From Madurella fahalii (taxonomy: Eukaryota; Ascomycota; Sordariomycetes; Sordariales), in NCBI GenBank assembly GCA_029876055.1, contig CM056874.1, positions 9,114,001 to 9,178,000 of the forward strand: a stretch of DNA of 64,000 nucleotides, in the 5' to 3' direction. The notes beneath the pieces were generated by a model. It did not search any database. It worked only from the letters and a program-made list of their open reading frames with translations, and was not told the origin of the DNA. The position numbers were made by a program, and so were the translations under genes. Below, piece after piece: positions 1 through 10,901 of this stretch (the stretch's first letter is position 1; the number at the start of each line of letters is the position of its first letter).

Positions 1-1464
1 GAAGCGAAACTGGGCGCTAGATCCGCCGCGGGGGACGTACAGCGGGAACTCGCGCTGCGGGTCCGGCAGCTGGCTGATGTCGTCGCGGATGCTCGAGCGG
101 GAGCCAAACGGGCGGATGGGGTAGGGCAGGGGCACGGCGAGGTAGTATTGCAGGGCGTCGGTGAGATGGGCAACGTGGCCCAGGGCGGCTGAGAGGGTGT
201 CTTCGTCGACAGATAACGACGGCGACGACGACGACGACGACAACGACGACGATAATTTGCGAGACGAGGATTCGTCGTAGTTTGTGTTGGGCAGGGGGAC
301 GCCGCAGATTTGGAAGGATAGGGGAGGAGCGAGGGGGATGGGGACGATGTTGTAGATGCGCGAGAGGTCCTCGCAGATCCGGCGGCGCTGGCCGCGGATT
401 TGGTCCTTGGTTTTGGCGACAAGCTCTTTTGACTGGGCGAGCTTGTCGGTAGCGTTTTCGACGTCTTTGGCGGCTTTTTCTTGGACGGCACGGCCTTGGG
501 CGATGGCTGCCCTGCGCGCCACGATAGAGGCTCTCAGGTCCTCGTTTCGCTTCTTAGCTGTCCCTACCGCCCGCCGTTGTTGTGTCAAATATTTGTTTGT
601 TAAAGCAAGTTGGGCTTCCGCCCCGGGAACCTCATTTTTAACTTCCTTGCTTAAAAGGTCGTTGATTTGTTGGGTCAAGAGATCGTGGGTTACTAGTGCG
701 TCTTGAATCGAGTTGTCCAGGGTAGCCAGTCGCATCAGCGCGTTATACGACGAGGTCGGCGCCGAGGTGCCTTGTTTGGGCGGCTGAGGCTTCGCAGAGA
801 GCTCCAGGGAATACACTCCATCGACCATGTGGAAGACCAGGCTGTTCGGCGGGAAGTGTACATTCTGGAGGCTGCCAAGCCAGTTGAGGGCTCGCAAGTC
901 GACCTCATCCACCATCAACAAGCTCCACGTGCTGTGACGCTTTGTCCATACTTTGATTGTCACTTGCGGCGCTTGCGTGACTGATGAATCGAGGTTGGAG
1001 AGTTCGAAAAAGCGGAAGTCGAAGTTCTGTTTGGGCCAAGGTTAGCCAGAGTCGTGCGGCCATGGCCATCGGGGGGCTAGTCATACCGTCGCGCGTTCTG
1101 AGACCTCGCTAATGTAAATGGGGTCCTCTCCGCCGTCGACATGCAGCGAGAAGAACGCATCGGTCAGCCTGCTGTCGAATACGTCTTCAAATCGTTTCTG
1201 CCGCGTAACAGGACTGGCATTCGCTAGGTTCGTGCTCCTCCGCCGGGCATTCAGGGGTCTCAGGTCCTCGGACGAGAGCGCGTGGTGTAGCTGGGGCGCG
1301 GTTCGCAACGACTCGAGCTTAGCAGGGGTCTTGTTCAGAGCGGCGTCGTCAATGGTGCGTCCGCGGGGCCGGGAGAAGGCGAGGTTACGCAGGGAGATGC
1401 CGCGGAGGTGTCTGAGTTTGCGGTTCTGAGGCAGTAGGAGCGGGCGCGTGGGCTCGACCGACAT
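1..1464 (-). CDS. UVRAG/Vps38-like autophagy and vacuolar-sorting protein (3' part outside window)
   Basis: Partial gene read leftward. Exon 1 is 1464-1087 and exon 2 runs from 1026 past the window edge; the 60-nt intron has GTATGA, CTAAC and CAG. The ATG was chosen because it opens the stretch beginning MSVEPTRPLLLPQNRKLRHL. After an Arg-rich N-terminal part come a C2-like segment (residues about 100-200), a long Gln/Lys/Ala-rich coiled coil (about 230-340) and, near residue 355, the motif IYNIVPIPLAPP followed by ICGVPLPNTN. This is the signature of the Atg14/UVRAG (BARA-like) domain. Family knowledge: these proteins are subunits of the Vps34 PI3-kinase complex acting at endosomes or the phagophore. 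The C2-like region favours UVRAG/Vps38 over Atg14. A Ser run follows the motif, encoded by the CGA-type triplet repeat at about 221-253. The C-terminus cannot be judged. Confidence 0.85.
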
Positions 1465-1981
1465 TGTCTCATATCGACATCGGTTGCCGGAAAGATATAA
1501 CGACAGAACCACGACAATCTGGAGGTGATTGAGACCGTTGTCGGCTGGTTGGGGTCCGTTGTGGTGAATTGCATCAATCGGGCCCGTGCATTGGAGCTTG
1601 GGGCAGCTCTGCTGTGTGGATCCCAGCACCAGTGGCGTGGCAGCGCCACGTGCGGTTGTGGCCTGTGCACCTGCCGAGATCTCGGGAGTTTTCAGGGTCT
1701 TAACACTACACTAGAAATCTGTAAGTTTTAGGGCATTCAGGGCGCGGCTGTTGTGCAGGATGCAGAAATTTGGCGTATCCGTTCAGATCCCTCCTCTCAT
1801 CAACCGCTGGTTTACACTAGGTATCTCTCCTCGTCCCAAACGCCAATCCATCAATCCAACGGCATCCCCACTACAAATACACGACGCTCGACAGAGAACC
1901 TGCCCAATTAAATGGCACAAAGAAAACAAAAAACCACCTGCCGGAAACTCATTCCACAGCTTTATAGAAGCCACTGATCAA

Positions 1982-3146
1982 TCACGGCCCGTAGCCTCGA
2001 TAATATGGCGACGCCGGCATTTGGGGTTCCCTCGGCGGGTTTTGGAACGGGTCATGTGTCGGAGTCATTAACCTCTGGCCGCGGTACCACCCCGGGATGT
2101 CCTGGCTTGTTGTAGGGTCGCTGGGTAAGCCCGACGCGTGCTTCAAGCCGTACAATCGGTCCATCTCTTGCTCTTCCTGTTGGTTCTTGCGCCGCCGCCA
2201 ACAGTAAAACATGGCGCAGACCAATATCACCACAACGATAGAGGAGCCCGCAACTGCCAATCCCACTCTCGCGCCCGAGCTGAGGCCCTCGCCGTCGGAT
2301 GTCTCCTCCTTTTGGTCGAGAGAGCCTGTGGCGGTCGCTGCGCCTCCGACAAGGTCGAGTGTACCGGTTGCCGTGGTTTGGGGATCGTCGTCGATCACTA
2401 GCGTATCCGAGTCCGACCCCTCTCCTATGTCGATGGTCTGCGTGCCGGTCGATGTCAAAGGTGGATCGTCTGTATTTGCTCGAGTTGGACGCGCTGACCT
2501 CCCTCCCGACGTTGATTCGGGCCGGTCGCTGCTCTGCCAGTTGACCTGGATCATGGGCGCGAATAGGCTTAAGGCTGTGATGGATGCCTCTTCGTCCGGG
2601 ACTGTCAGGAAGGCAAAATCGCCACTTCTCGTCCCGTCGCAGGTGACCGTGGGCACGGCTGTCGACGTAGCAATCATTGTGCATGTCTGGCCGTCGATGT
2701 TGGCGCAGCCATAACCGCTGGGGGGGAAATCAGTATAGATTCTGACCCAAGCAAAGACGAGGAACTCACCTTGGGCAGCAACCAACCGCCGTCTCTCCGT
2801 CTCGCAGCTGGAACTGCACCGGCCAGCCTGACCTTCCTCCTCCCGTGGCCGAGCAGGCCGTTGCATATCCAGCGGGGCAATGTATGCCAGGCGAATAGAA
2901 CCCCCATCCCTGAAGCGGGCGTGACCCCTCCTCCGCACCTCGGGAAGTTGGCGGCCAGCACGTTGTGGCATCCGAGGGTTTGCCGCGTGAGCATGATTGT
3001 CCGAGCCAGGCGACGTCACTCGGCCCGGCCCCTATTCCCAGAAAACCGCGATCGGCTCCGACAGCGACTGTGCATTCTGGTGGTGGAGTGAAGGTTGTCG
3101 TCAGTGGCCCGAGGTTGATGGGGGCTTGCCCTGTGAGAGCCGACAT
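1982..3146 (-). CDS. Single-pass membrane protein with Cys-rich ectodomain (hypothetical)
   Basis: Two exons, 3146-2770 and 2717-1982 (52-nt intron, GTGAGT...CCCCAG), give 370 residues. The junction restores a Cys-dense segment (GCCPSGYGCANIDGQTC), which supports the splice. Order: a short Pro/Thr-rich start (MSALTGQAPINLGPLTTTF), a Cys-rich extracellular part, a Ser/Thr/Asp-rich stalk, one membrane helix (GLAVAGSSIVVVILVCAMFY) followed by a basic stop-transfer (CWRRRKNQ), then a Pro/Tyr-rich cytosolic tail. No conventional signal peptide is visible, which is common in this fungal class. Such proteins resemble wall-stress sensor or WSC-like architecture, but I do not recognise a named family and assign no function. 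It is read in the same direction as the gene to its left, about 520 bp away. Confidence 0.75.
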
Positions 3147-4344
3147 GTTGACTCGTTGCTCTTGCTCTGGTGCCCTAATACGAGATTCTCCGAGCGGGAG
3201 CGTGTCGGGATCAGGGAGTACTGCCAGGCTGCCGGGACATCGGTGGATGCGCCGATTTTAGATGGGAAAAGCCCTCGCCCGGAGGAGCAACCCCCAACCC
3301 GCATGCGGTCCCCCTTGCGGGCCCATTCCCACGCGGGAGCTCTAATCTTGCAATGACGTCTTTGCCATTGCCGCTGGGGGCGGACAGCAGTTTCATCCCC
3401 CTGCCTAGAGTTATCCCTCGTGTGCACACTTTGGTGCCGACGACCCCTTCTGCTTCTTCTGAGCAAAGATCACCGGGCTGATCCCCAGGGACCTGGTGCC
3501 GATCTTCGCCTAACCCGGCCCTCGCCTCCGCATCTCCCAACCCCTGACGATCTCTTTTTTTGCAACCCACCGGCCACGGGCTCACAGCATAGACAGTTGT
3601 TTCGGATAACCGGCAAACAAGCTGTCGGTATCGTTTCCATTAAGGATAAAACGCCCTAACGGACGTCTCAAAAGCCCGCTCAGGTCTCCCAATGGCGCCT
3701 ATCAACCGCCGTTCCCGTCCGGCTATTGCTGTGTGGCAACTGGTTTCCACTTGCTCGTGGGGGTCCTCATGACCTTATTGGGGTGCCAGCGGTTCCGACC
3801 AAAAGATACCGGCACGGTACGCAATGGAAGCGCCGCATGAAACCCCTGACATGATGACCTGCAGGGCTGGGGTGCGGGCGTTCAAGTGGCTTGTTTGTGC
3901 CGTCTTGCCGGAATTCAGCTAGCCGAAATCCCCGTACGGAAATCGGACGGGTTAACCGTTAGCGTATGTACATAACTGCCCAGCTTCCATCAGAGAAATA
4001 CTGGTGTTGGTGTCGGTGCTGGCAATGCGGGCGTGTCTTCGTAGCGGGAGTTGCTGTATAAGAAGTTGGGAAGGGCAAACGGTCCTGACAATCCTGGCAG
4101 TTTACGCAATGCGCATGCGGGGTCACTGTCTAAGCCGTGTGTGACGTTCCTTTGACGCAAGCCATCAACCAGGCTTGACCTTCCTTTTCTCTGTAGTCCA
4201 GTCTTTGTTTTGGAGACCGTCATGTCACCATGATGCGTTACGGCGAAAGCTGGAGATGATTCATGAGACTATAAAACCTAGCCAAGGTAAAACGTCCCGT
4301 TTCCAGTTGACACGGGATAAGCCGCGATAAATTAGTCTCCCACA
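3147..4344. other. Intergenic, no gene seen
   Basis: About 1.2 kb upstream of the membrane-protein gene. Reading frames here are short, overlap one another and lack plausible splice partners. Nothing recognisable. Confidence 0.5.
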
Positions 4345-4901
4345 ATGCATGTTCTCGTCCCGAGAATTACACCTGCGCTTCCTAGGGCAGCCGCCCTGCA
4401 GGTGCGGACGTTTGTCACCTGCACGAGCACCATCGACACGCTCCGCGCGAGGCGCAAGCCCGCCGCCGCCCAAGACCCACCCAGCGGCGCTACTACTCCT
4501 AGTAGCACCACGCACCAAGCCGCCGGCGCCCTGGGACAGGGCTGGACCCACTGGGAAACCCCGAGCCGCCACCAGGCGTGGACGGCGATCGATGAGCGCA
4601 CCCGGTCGTTCTACAGCACGCAGATCTACCACGGCCAGACGCCCGGCGGCACGGGGGCCGGCACGGGCGTGCTGATCTCGGCGCAGATGTTTGGCGCAGA
4701 GGTCAAGGGCAACCCGACCGAGAGCGAGGCCGATGTCGCCGCCGACCGGTCGGACGACGACCCGCTCCCACAGGGGTTGCACCACACGATCCGGCTGCCC
4801 GCCGGGGATGCCGGGGGAAGCCGACCGAGTCGGAGGAGGATGTGGCGGCCGATCGCGGTGCGGTGGATCCGTTGATGCCGGGGATGAGTAGGAAGAAGTG
4901 A
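4345..4901 (+). CDS. Small probable mitochondrial protein with two PTESE-DVAADR motifs, frame broken by one base
   Basis: The frame opens MHVLVPRITPALPRAAALQV, an Arg/Ala/hydroxyl-rich, acid-free start like a mitochondrial presequence. Near residue 130 it carries NPTESEADVAADR followed by an Asp/Pro tail. As written, the frame then drifts to a stop near 4875. In the next frame the sequence GKPTESEEDVAADR, then a Pro/Met tail ending in SRKK, stops at 4899-4901. The switch falls at the five-G run 4813-4817. With six Gs both motifs lie in one frame of 186 codons. I recall similar PTESEADV-type tails in small fungal mitochondrial proteins but cannot name the family. No intron fits the gap. Function unknown. 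Confidence 0.55.
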
Positions 4902-4981
4902 AGTCATTTTAGGACAGGTGGATGGGTCTGGGGAGCTAGTGATTGCGGGTAGTATCATGGCGGTGGATGATAGCTTCGTTA

Positions 4982-4982
<1 letters not shown>

Positions 4983-5012
<30 letters not shown>
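4983..5012 (+). repeat. (CTG)10 microsatellite
   Basis: Ten perfect CTG units lie between the small mitochondrial-type gene and the 3' end of the GMC oxidoreductase gene. No coding role was found. Confidence 0.9.
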
Positions 5013-5015
<3 letters not shown>

Positions 5016-5203
5016 ATGGTCGTGGCCTGCAGGCCTCTGCCCCAGGAGAGCTGGGATGGGAGACAGGAGTACACCAGACTAAAGACGACAGACTGCTTCT
5101 GTTGAAGTGGGTAGGATTGTTTGTCTATGTAGACTAACAGACCGAATCATAAGTACATTCTCGAATTAATAGGTAGCTTCTAGGTGTTCTTCATCACTTC
5201 CTT

Positions 5204-7297
5204 CTAATGCCCCGTCCACTCCTGGATGATGATATCCGCAGCCTAGACTCGTTAGCAGATCTCATATACTCTTGACGCATCGTAGCTCACCTTTTCTCCA
5301 ACCGCATATGCTGTCGCGCTAAGATGAGCTGCCGGAACCAACGGCATGATGCTCATGTCAACGACCCTCAATCCCGCAGCGCCGTGGACCTTGAGATTAG
5401 GGCCGACGACACCGCCTTTGTTCTCGGGTATCATGGCCGCCGTGCAGCAGGGGTGCATAAATGAGAGGATGCTTCGCTCCTTGATGTAGTTTGTCAAAGC
5501 AGTGTCGCTCTGGGCCACGGCTGGTCCCGGCCCGGTTTCGGTGGCTCCGTACCCGCTCATAGTTGGGGTGTCGAAAATCCGGCGTAGGTACCTCACTTGC
5601 GCCAGGTGGATGTCCATGTCGACGGGGTTGGATCCCGCGCGGTAATCAAGGATCGGCTGGGCGAGATGATCTGCGGGATCGAGCCGAACGGTCCCACGAC
5701 TCAGAGGGTGGAGCAGGAATGACCAGGCGGTGGAAAATCCGGGTGCTTCCGTAGTAGCCCAAGGGGTCTCCAAGCTGGGCGACTCGGGGTTCTCGAGCAG
5801 GTCGGCCAGAGCCAGGAGTTGCTGCTTGTAACCGGCAATTATAGCTGGAACCGACCGTACATCGTCGGGCAAGTAAGAACCGGCAGATCCATTGTAGGCC
5901 ATCCGGCGGATCCTCTTGACGATGGCCTGGTATTCACTGGTCACATGCGGGAGCGAAACATAGATAGCGCTATTCCCTCCAGCGAGTGTGTACGGCCCGC
6001 GCGCCGGGGTCTGATCAAAGGCAGCAATCGCATCTGCCTTGAAAGTGGCATTACTGGCCATGTCGGACGGAAGCGGGAAGAACCCGTACGCTTCCGTGTA
6101 GTTCCAAGTGACGGGAGGGCCGGAGTGGTCTTGGAGGTTAGAGCCAACACCGGGAAGATCGAGGACCACGGGGATCCCTACGTTGTTGAGGACTGCCGCC
6201 GGTCCAATACCGCTTCTCTGCAGCACTGTTGGAGTGTGGAGGGCACCAGCTGAGATGATGGCCTCGCCTTTTACAGTTATGTTGAACAGCTGGTTATCGA
6301 CTAGTGACCGAACCTCGACGAGCGGGGGTCCGGACATGGGTCCCTCGGGATATACGACTCGGGCGACCTGGTGTTTTACGAGAAGGTCGTAGTTCGCTCT
6401 TGGAAGCACGTCAGCGTAATGACCTAGCCCAGCGTGCGACCGCCTTCCCGTGACAGGGTGCTGTGAAGCCGGAACCCAGCAAATTCCTTCCTTGTTGCCG
6501 CTAGCGCATTCTCTGACGGGCTCAATGCCCATCTCTCGCCATGCTTTTCCGAGGACGGGTTGGTCGGCCCACTGGAAGGACGCGTAGGTGGCGTATATGG
6601 GGGTAGAGCCCCCGTACGCAGACACATCCCACGTATAATTGTATTGTTGAGCGATTGCTGCAGGCGGCTCCGTGAAAGTCACACTCTGTCATGTCAAGTG
6701 CCAATTAGAAGTCCCGCCTAACGAGCTGCTGTCATGTTTTCTCACCTTCTTAAAGTAGGGAAATATTCCCTGCCAGTCCCACTTGATTTGACTTGAGGCA
6801 TTTCCGCAGTCGTTGAGTGTAGTCCAAGCATCGTAGTCGAAGCGAGATCCGCGATCGAAGAACATGCCGTTCACAGCACTGCTCCCGCCGACTACTTGAC
6901 CGGCTTGCACGAAGGCTGTTTGATTTCCCATATCAGGGTTAGGAAGGGAGAGGAATGTCCAGGCCGGAGGGGCATCGGGGGCTGGCGTGATCCAGTCGGT
7001 TGGGGGGTCAAAGACTCCGGGTGCGAACTGGACGTCGCCATACTCGATCACAAGCAGGTTTTCTATCGAAGTTAGCCACAGCTAGTAAACCAGAATATGG
7101 CGATAGCAGAACTTACTCGCTGGGAAGGCTTCCGTCAGACGGTCGGCGACGGTGAGCCCACTGGTACCTCCACCGACAACAACAAAATCGTAGTGCTCAC
7201 GGAGCTGTGAAGCCTGCCGCCGATTGGCAGTTGTTGGTATGCTCGCCGCAACCGATAAAGCGGCGAGCGACACGAACACTGCGCCGAGTACACCCAT
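5204..7297 (-). CDS. Secreted GMC-family FAD oxidoreductase
   Basis: Four exons, 7297-7117, 7062-6746, 6685-5291 and 5242-5204, give 643 residues. The tiny last exon restores the typical ending GEKAADIIIQEWTGH; without it the frame runs into intron sequence. A signal peptide (MGVLGAVFVSLAALSVAAS) is followed by the FAD-binding VVVGGGTSG (about residues 39-47), the GMC segment GQVVGGSSAVNGM, and two catalytic-position histidines near 577 (FMHPCCTAAM) and 620 (PAAHLSAT). Family knowledge: such enzymes oxidise aryl or other primary alcohols, or close rings (versicolorin B synthase-like), outside the cell or in vesicles. Substrate cannot be read from sequence. It lies downstream of, and on the same strand as, the alcohol dehydrogenase, P450 and regulator genes, suggesting a shared oxidative pathway. 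Confidence 0.9.
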
Positions 7298-8511
7298 TCT
7301 ACAGTTAGTTGAGGTTTGGTAAGCAGACGAGGGGATTTAGCTGACAAGACAAGCAAACTTCTTGGGATAACTTCTTGGGAAATCTACTTGGGCAACTTCA
7401 GTCCTTGCACGGTAGTTATCGGCTCGGACGGAGGGCCCGCGGGGTAGCATCGCGGGGGCTGGGGTCGCTGAGGTGGGTGCGGATGTGATACGGTCACTAG
7501 CAGACAATAAACCCTTTCGAATTGAGCATAGCAAGGCTGCAGGCTGGCATCCCAGGATTTCTGGTTGGCTGCGGGGCGAGGGGTTGCATTGGGCTGAGGG
7601 TTTGTTGGCAGCTCCTAACCCACCCTGTGGTTGGGGCCGGGGTACTATCCACCTCATTCCCGGTCTAGATCTTGTTAGCCGCTCGACCAGCAGGAAACTA
7701 GAGGTGTATGTGATCATATACGCCCGGGAATTACGAATGGGAATCAGCTGCTGAATCCTGGAAAGGTGCAAGGCGGAGGAGGCCGATATTTTGCATACTA
7801 CACCTCGCCCAAGGGGTCAAGTTATTAGAGTTCATGAATGGCTCACTTCAATTCTAGACCAACAAAGTGAGTCCGTCCTTCCGCCAGAGACATCCTCGAA
7901 TCTGGATCTACCGCTCTCAAGCCGTTGCACTTTTCGACCAGTTTCTTTGGCTTCAGCTTAGTCTTTTTCATACTTCAATTTCACCTCAATCCAGCAATCC
8001 CACCCTTTAACCCATTCACGTGATCAAACATGGGTTCCTCTTTAGCGTTGCACCGGTCCGTGAACTATGTTGCTGTATTTGGCGTCGCGTTACAACAGAA
8101 CTTCCTTTCTGTATTTCTTACTAAGACGGCCACATCCGGGGAAAGTAATTAGGTAGTATGGAAGGGGCTGACGGAATGGCTGACTCCATGGTTAATTAAA
8201 AGCGATGGATCTACGGAGAGACTTAACTACTACTGCCCATTCCCTAGTCAGGAAACGTGACCTATTTGCTGAGTATTTATGTCCAAGACCAACTTTGAAC
8301 TTAGTTAATGCGCTCTGATTATAGCTATCCTTAGCCTACTTTAATGTGCCTTGTCAAAAGTAGTGGTTGGGTTGAGCAAGGGCAGGCAACTTAGGCGTGA
8401 GCAAGAGTAGGCAAAAGAGGTAACACACTACGTAGGCTATGCATGGATGCGGGCATCTAGATTGATCTGAGATATTGTAATACTCGTAAAATTACCGCTA
8501 GCCACCTACCC
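7298..8511. other. Intergenic, promoter side of the GMC oxidoreductase
   Basis: About 1.2 kb with no convincing gene. It contains the GMC gene promoter and the region 3' of the alcohol dehydrogenase. The part 7800-8500 is AT-richer than its neighbours. Confidence 0.5.
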
Positions 8512-9776
8512 TCAAGTCCACTTCAGCACAGCTTTTATGGTCCTGCCAGTCTTGCTGTCCTCAATCGCCTTCTCGTATTCCTTGAAGTCGTAGTACTCAA
8601 TGAACTGGTCCATGGGGAACTGGCCCTTGGCGTGCGCCCCGATTAGGTAGGGAACAAACTGGCAATGTCAGTCAGCATAACCAATGCCGTCTCATCCAGC
8701 GGATTTACTCACCTCCTTCGGCAGACTGTCCCCCTCACAGCAGCCTACATACTCCCTTCCGTACGTCAAATGCCCCATCACATCCACCTGGACGCAATGC
8801 CCGGGGCCGGGAGCACCCACTGTCGCCGCCCGGCCTCTCGTCCCCAGGCAGTCGATCATGGTCTTGATGACCGCGGGAATGCCGGTACAATCAACGGCAA
8901 AGTTGACTCCGTGGGGGGAGCGATCCTCCTGACCTGGTCGACGACATCCTTTGCCGACCCGAGAACGCCGTGCGTGGCCCCCAGCTTCTTGGCCAGCTCC
9001 AACCTAGACTCCTGCAGATCCACAGCGATGACCGTCTTCGCGCCGCGGATCTTGGCGGCCGCCATGACGGCCGCCATCCCGACGCTCCCGACGCCGAACA
9101 CCGCCACCGAGCTCCCGGGCTTAATGTCCAGCGAGTTCAACACCGCCCCGGCGCCGGTTTGCATCCCGCAGCCAAGCGAAGCATACAGCGCCAGATCGGT
9201 CTCATGGGGGACCTTCACCACACTGGAGCGGTGGACCAGGGTGTGCCGGGCGAAGGAGGACTGGCCGAAGAAGGTGCTGTACATGCCCTCCTTCCCGCCG
9301 TCTTTGCTGGTGAGCATGGACGCTGACCCGTCCGGCCGGGCGCCGCCGAAGTTGCGGTCGTTGAAGGTGTGGCAGTAGGCCGGGTGGCCCGAGGTGCACG
9401 CAGCGCACGCCTCGCAGTGGGAGAAGGAGAGGAGGACCTTGTCGCCGGCAGAGACGTGGCTTACGGCGGGGCCGGTCTGGAGGACGACGCCAGCGCCTGG
9501 AAGGAGGATGGTTGTTAGTGCGAGGTTTGGTGGGGGGAAGGGGGAAAGGGATCAGCGCTGGAAAAAGGCATGTCGGTACGTACCTTCATGGCCCAGGACT
9601 GCGTTTGGCCTGCATGGGAGAATGCCGACGGCGCACGACAGGTCTGTGTGGCACAGGCCGGAGGCATGGATTTCGACCAGGACCTCGTCAGGCTGGATGG
9701 CGTCGAGGTAGATCTCACGCAACTCAAACTTGCCGTTGAGTTCGGGGACGACCAGGGCAGTGGTGGTGCGGGACAT
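8512..9776 (-). CDS. Zinc-dependent medium-chain alcohol dehydrogenase (aryl/benzyl-alcohol type), frame broken by one base
   Basis: Exons 9776-9584, 9496-8713 and 8658-8512 sum to 1124 nt, one short of a whole number of codons. The missing base is at the six-G run 8913-8918: seven would continue ...RRIAPPHGVNFAVDCTG. Restored length is 374 residues. Visible: the catalytic-zinc segment GLCHTDLSC and GHEG, the four-Cys structural-zinc lobe (CEACAACTSGHPAYC), and the NAD(P) Rossmann motif VFGVGSVGMAA followed by VIAVDL. Family knowledge: class III-like zinc dehydrogenases interconvert alcohols and aldehydes, often aromatic in fungi, in the cytosol. Beside an alcohol oxidase and a P450 it probably handles the same metabolites. 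Whether the lesion is real or a sequencing undercall cannot be told from one sequence. Confidence 0.88.
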
Positions 9777-10901
9777 GGTGCCAGGAGGGTTTTACGGATG
9801 ATTGGGCCGATCTGATTCGCATAGTAGGAAAGAACGGGCGCGTAAGACCGAATCAGGCCGCAAAAAAGGGCAGCGGTCCGTCGAGTGAATCGTAGTTAAG
9901 TATGGCAGCTGTCATTCAGTCGTGGCAAGAGCGCGGATGATGTGTGTTGCATTCGTTCACAGCTCCATCCCCCGCGGCAACCTGGTGGATCGTGTTCATC
10001 TCTTCTGCGGAAGTGGCAAGGGGTAGGTCCCCTGGGTTTTTGGCGATAATTAGTTTTCTGAGATGGGACGCGGGGAGGCGATCGGAGTGGTGGTGGGAGG
10101 ATGTGGGAGCCAAGTCACGGGCACGGCGGACGACGAAGCCCCAATTTCCCAAAGCCGTGCTACCCCGGGCTTCCGGAACCAGACCCCGCATGCGCAATGG
10201 ATGTCTCGCTTTCCCCACGGGGGATCCAGCAAGAAAGGCGGAGTTGAGTTCTCGGCCTTGGTACCCGCTGCTCACACGTTGTTCGCTTCTTCGCGTGTTC
10301 AATGCGGGCCACCGCACTGCATTAGAGTATGCCGACGAGCGGAGCTGAGTGGCCCCCGGCGCGTGCTGCTTGTGGAACACCTGAGCCTTTGTGGGCACGG
10401 GAACGAGAGTCGGGCTCCGGCAAATCCGGCAGTGGGTCCGGGGACTAAGTTGCGAGAGACATCTCGTGCAGCAATGCCTAAGTGAATGAAGACTGTTAGA
10501 TGTTGCGCCGTAAACCGAACCGCTTGCAAACCGCCCGACACCATAGAGACACAACTCATCGAGAGCCCGACTGCGGTCCCAATCTGTTCAAGTACAAGCG
10601 CCGCTTGATTTCTCCGATGCGACATGTCGGTTGTCACCGCTGCAAGTCATAATTATGGCTCTCAGAATGTCTTGGAATGACCAATTTCGAATCCGCGCTT
10701 TGAAATTGAAGCCTGCACGTGATCACCCCGTGCCTTGCACACAACGCCTATCAATCCGTAGCTCAGGCTCCTGTTCCCCTAGACCCCCTAATATACATGA
10801 TTCAACAAATCCGAAGCACAGCTGGTATTTACGATCGTGCCACCCTTCCTAGTTCCAGGCCCCTAACAGAAAAGATCTCATTACGCAGCATTACACAAAT
10901 A
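9777..10901. other. Intergenic, no gene seen
   Basis: The region lies between the P450 stop and the dehydrogenase start. Overlapping short frames on both strands lack splice logic. It presumably holds the dehydrogenase promoter. Confidence 0.5.

Noticed and set aside
356..984. Rightward open frames over the left-edge gene
   Set aside because: They are antisense to the UVRAG/Vps38-like coding exon, which has clear domain motifs.
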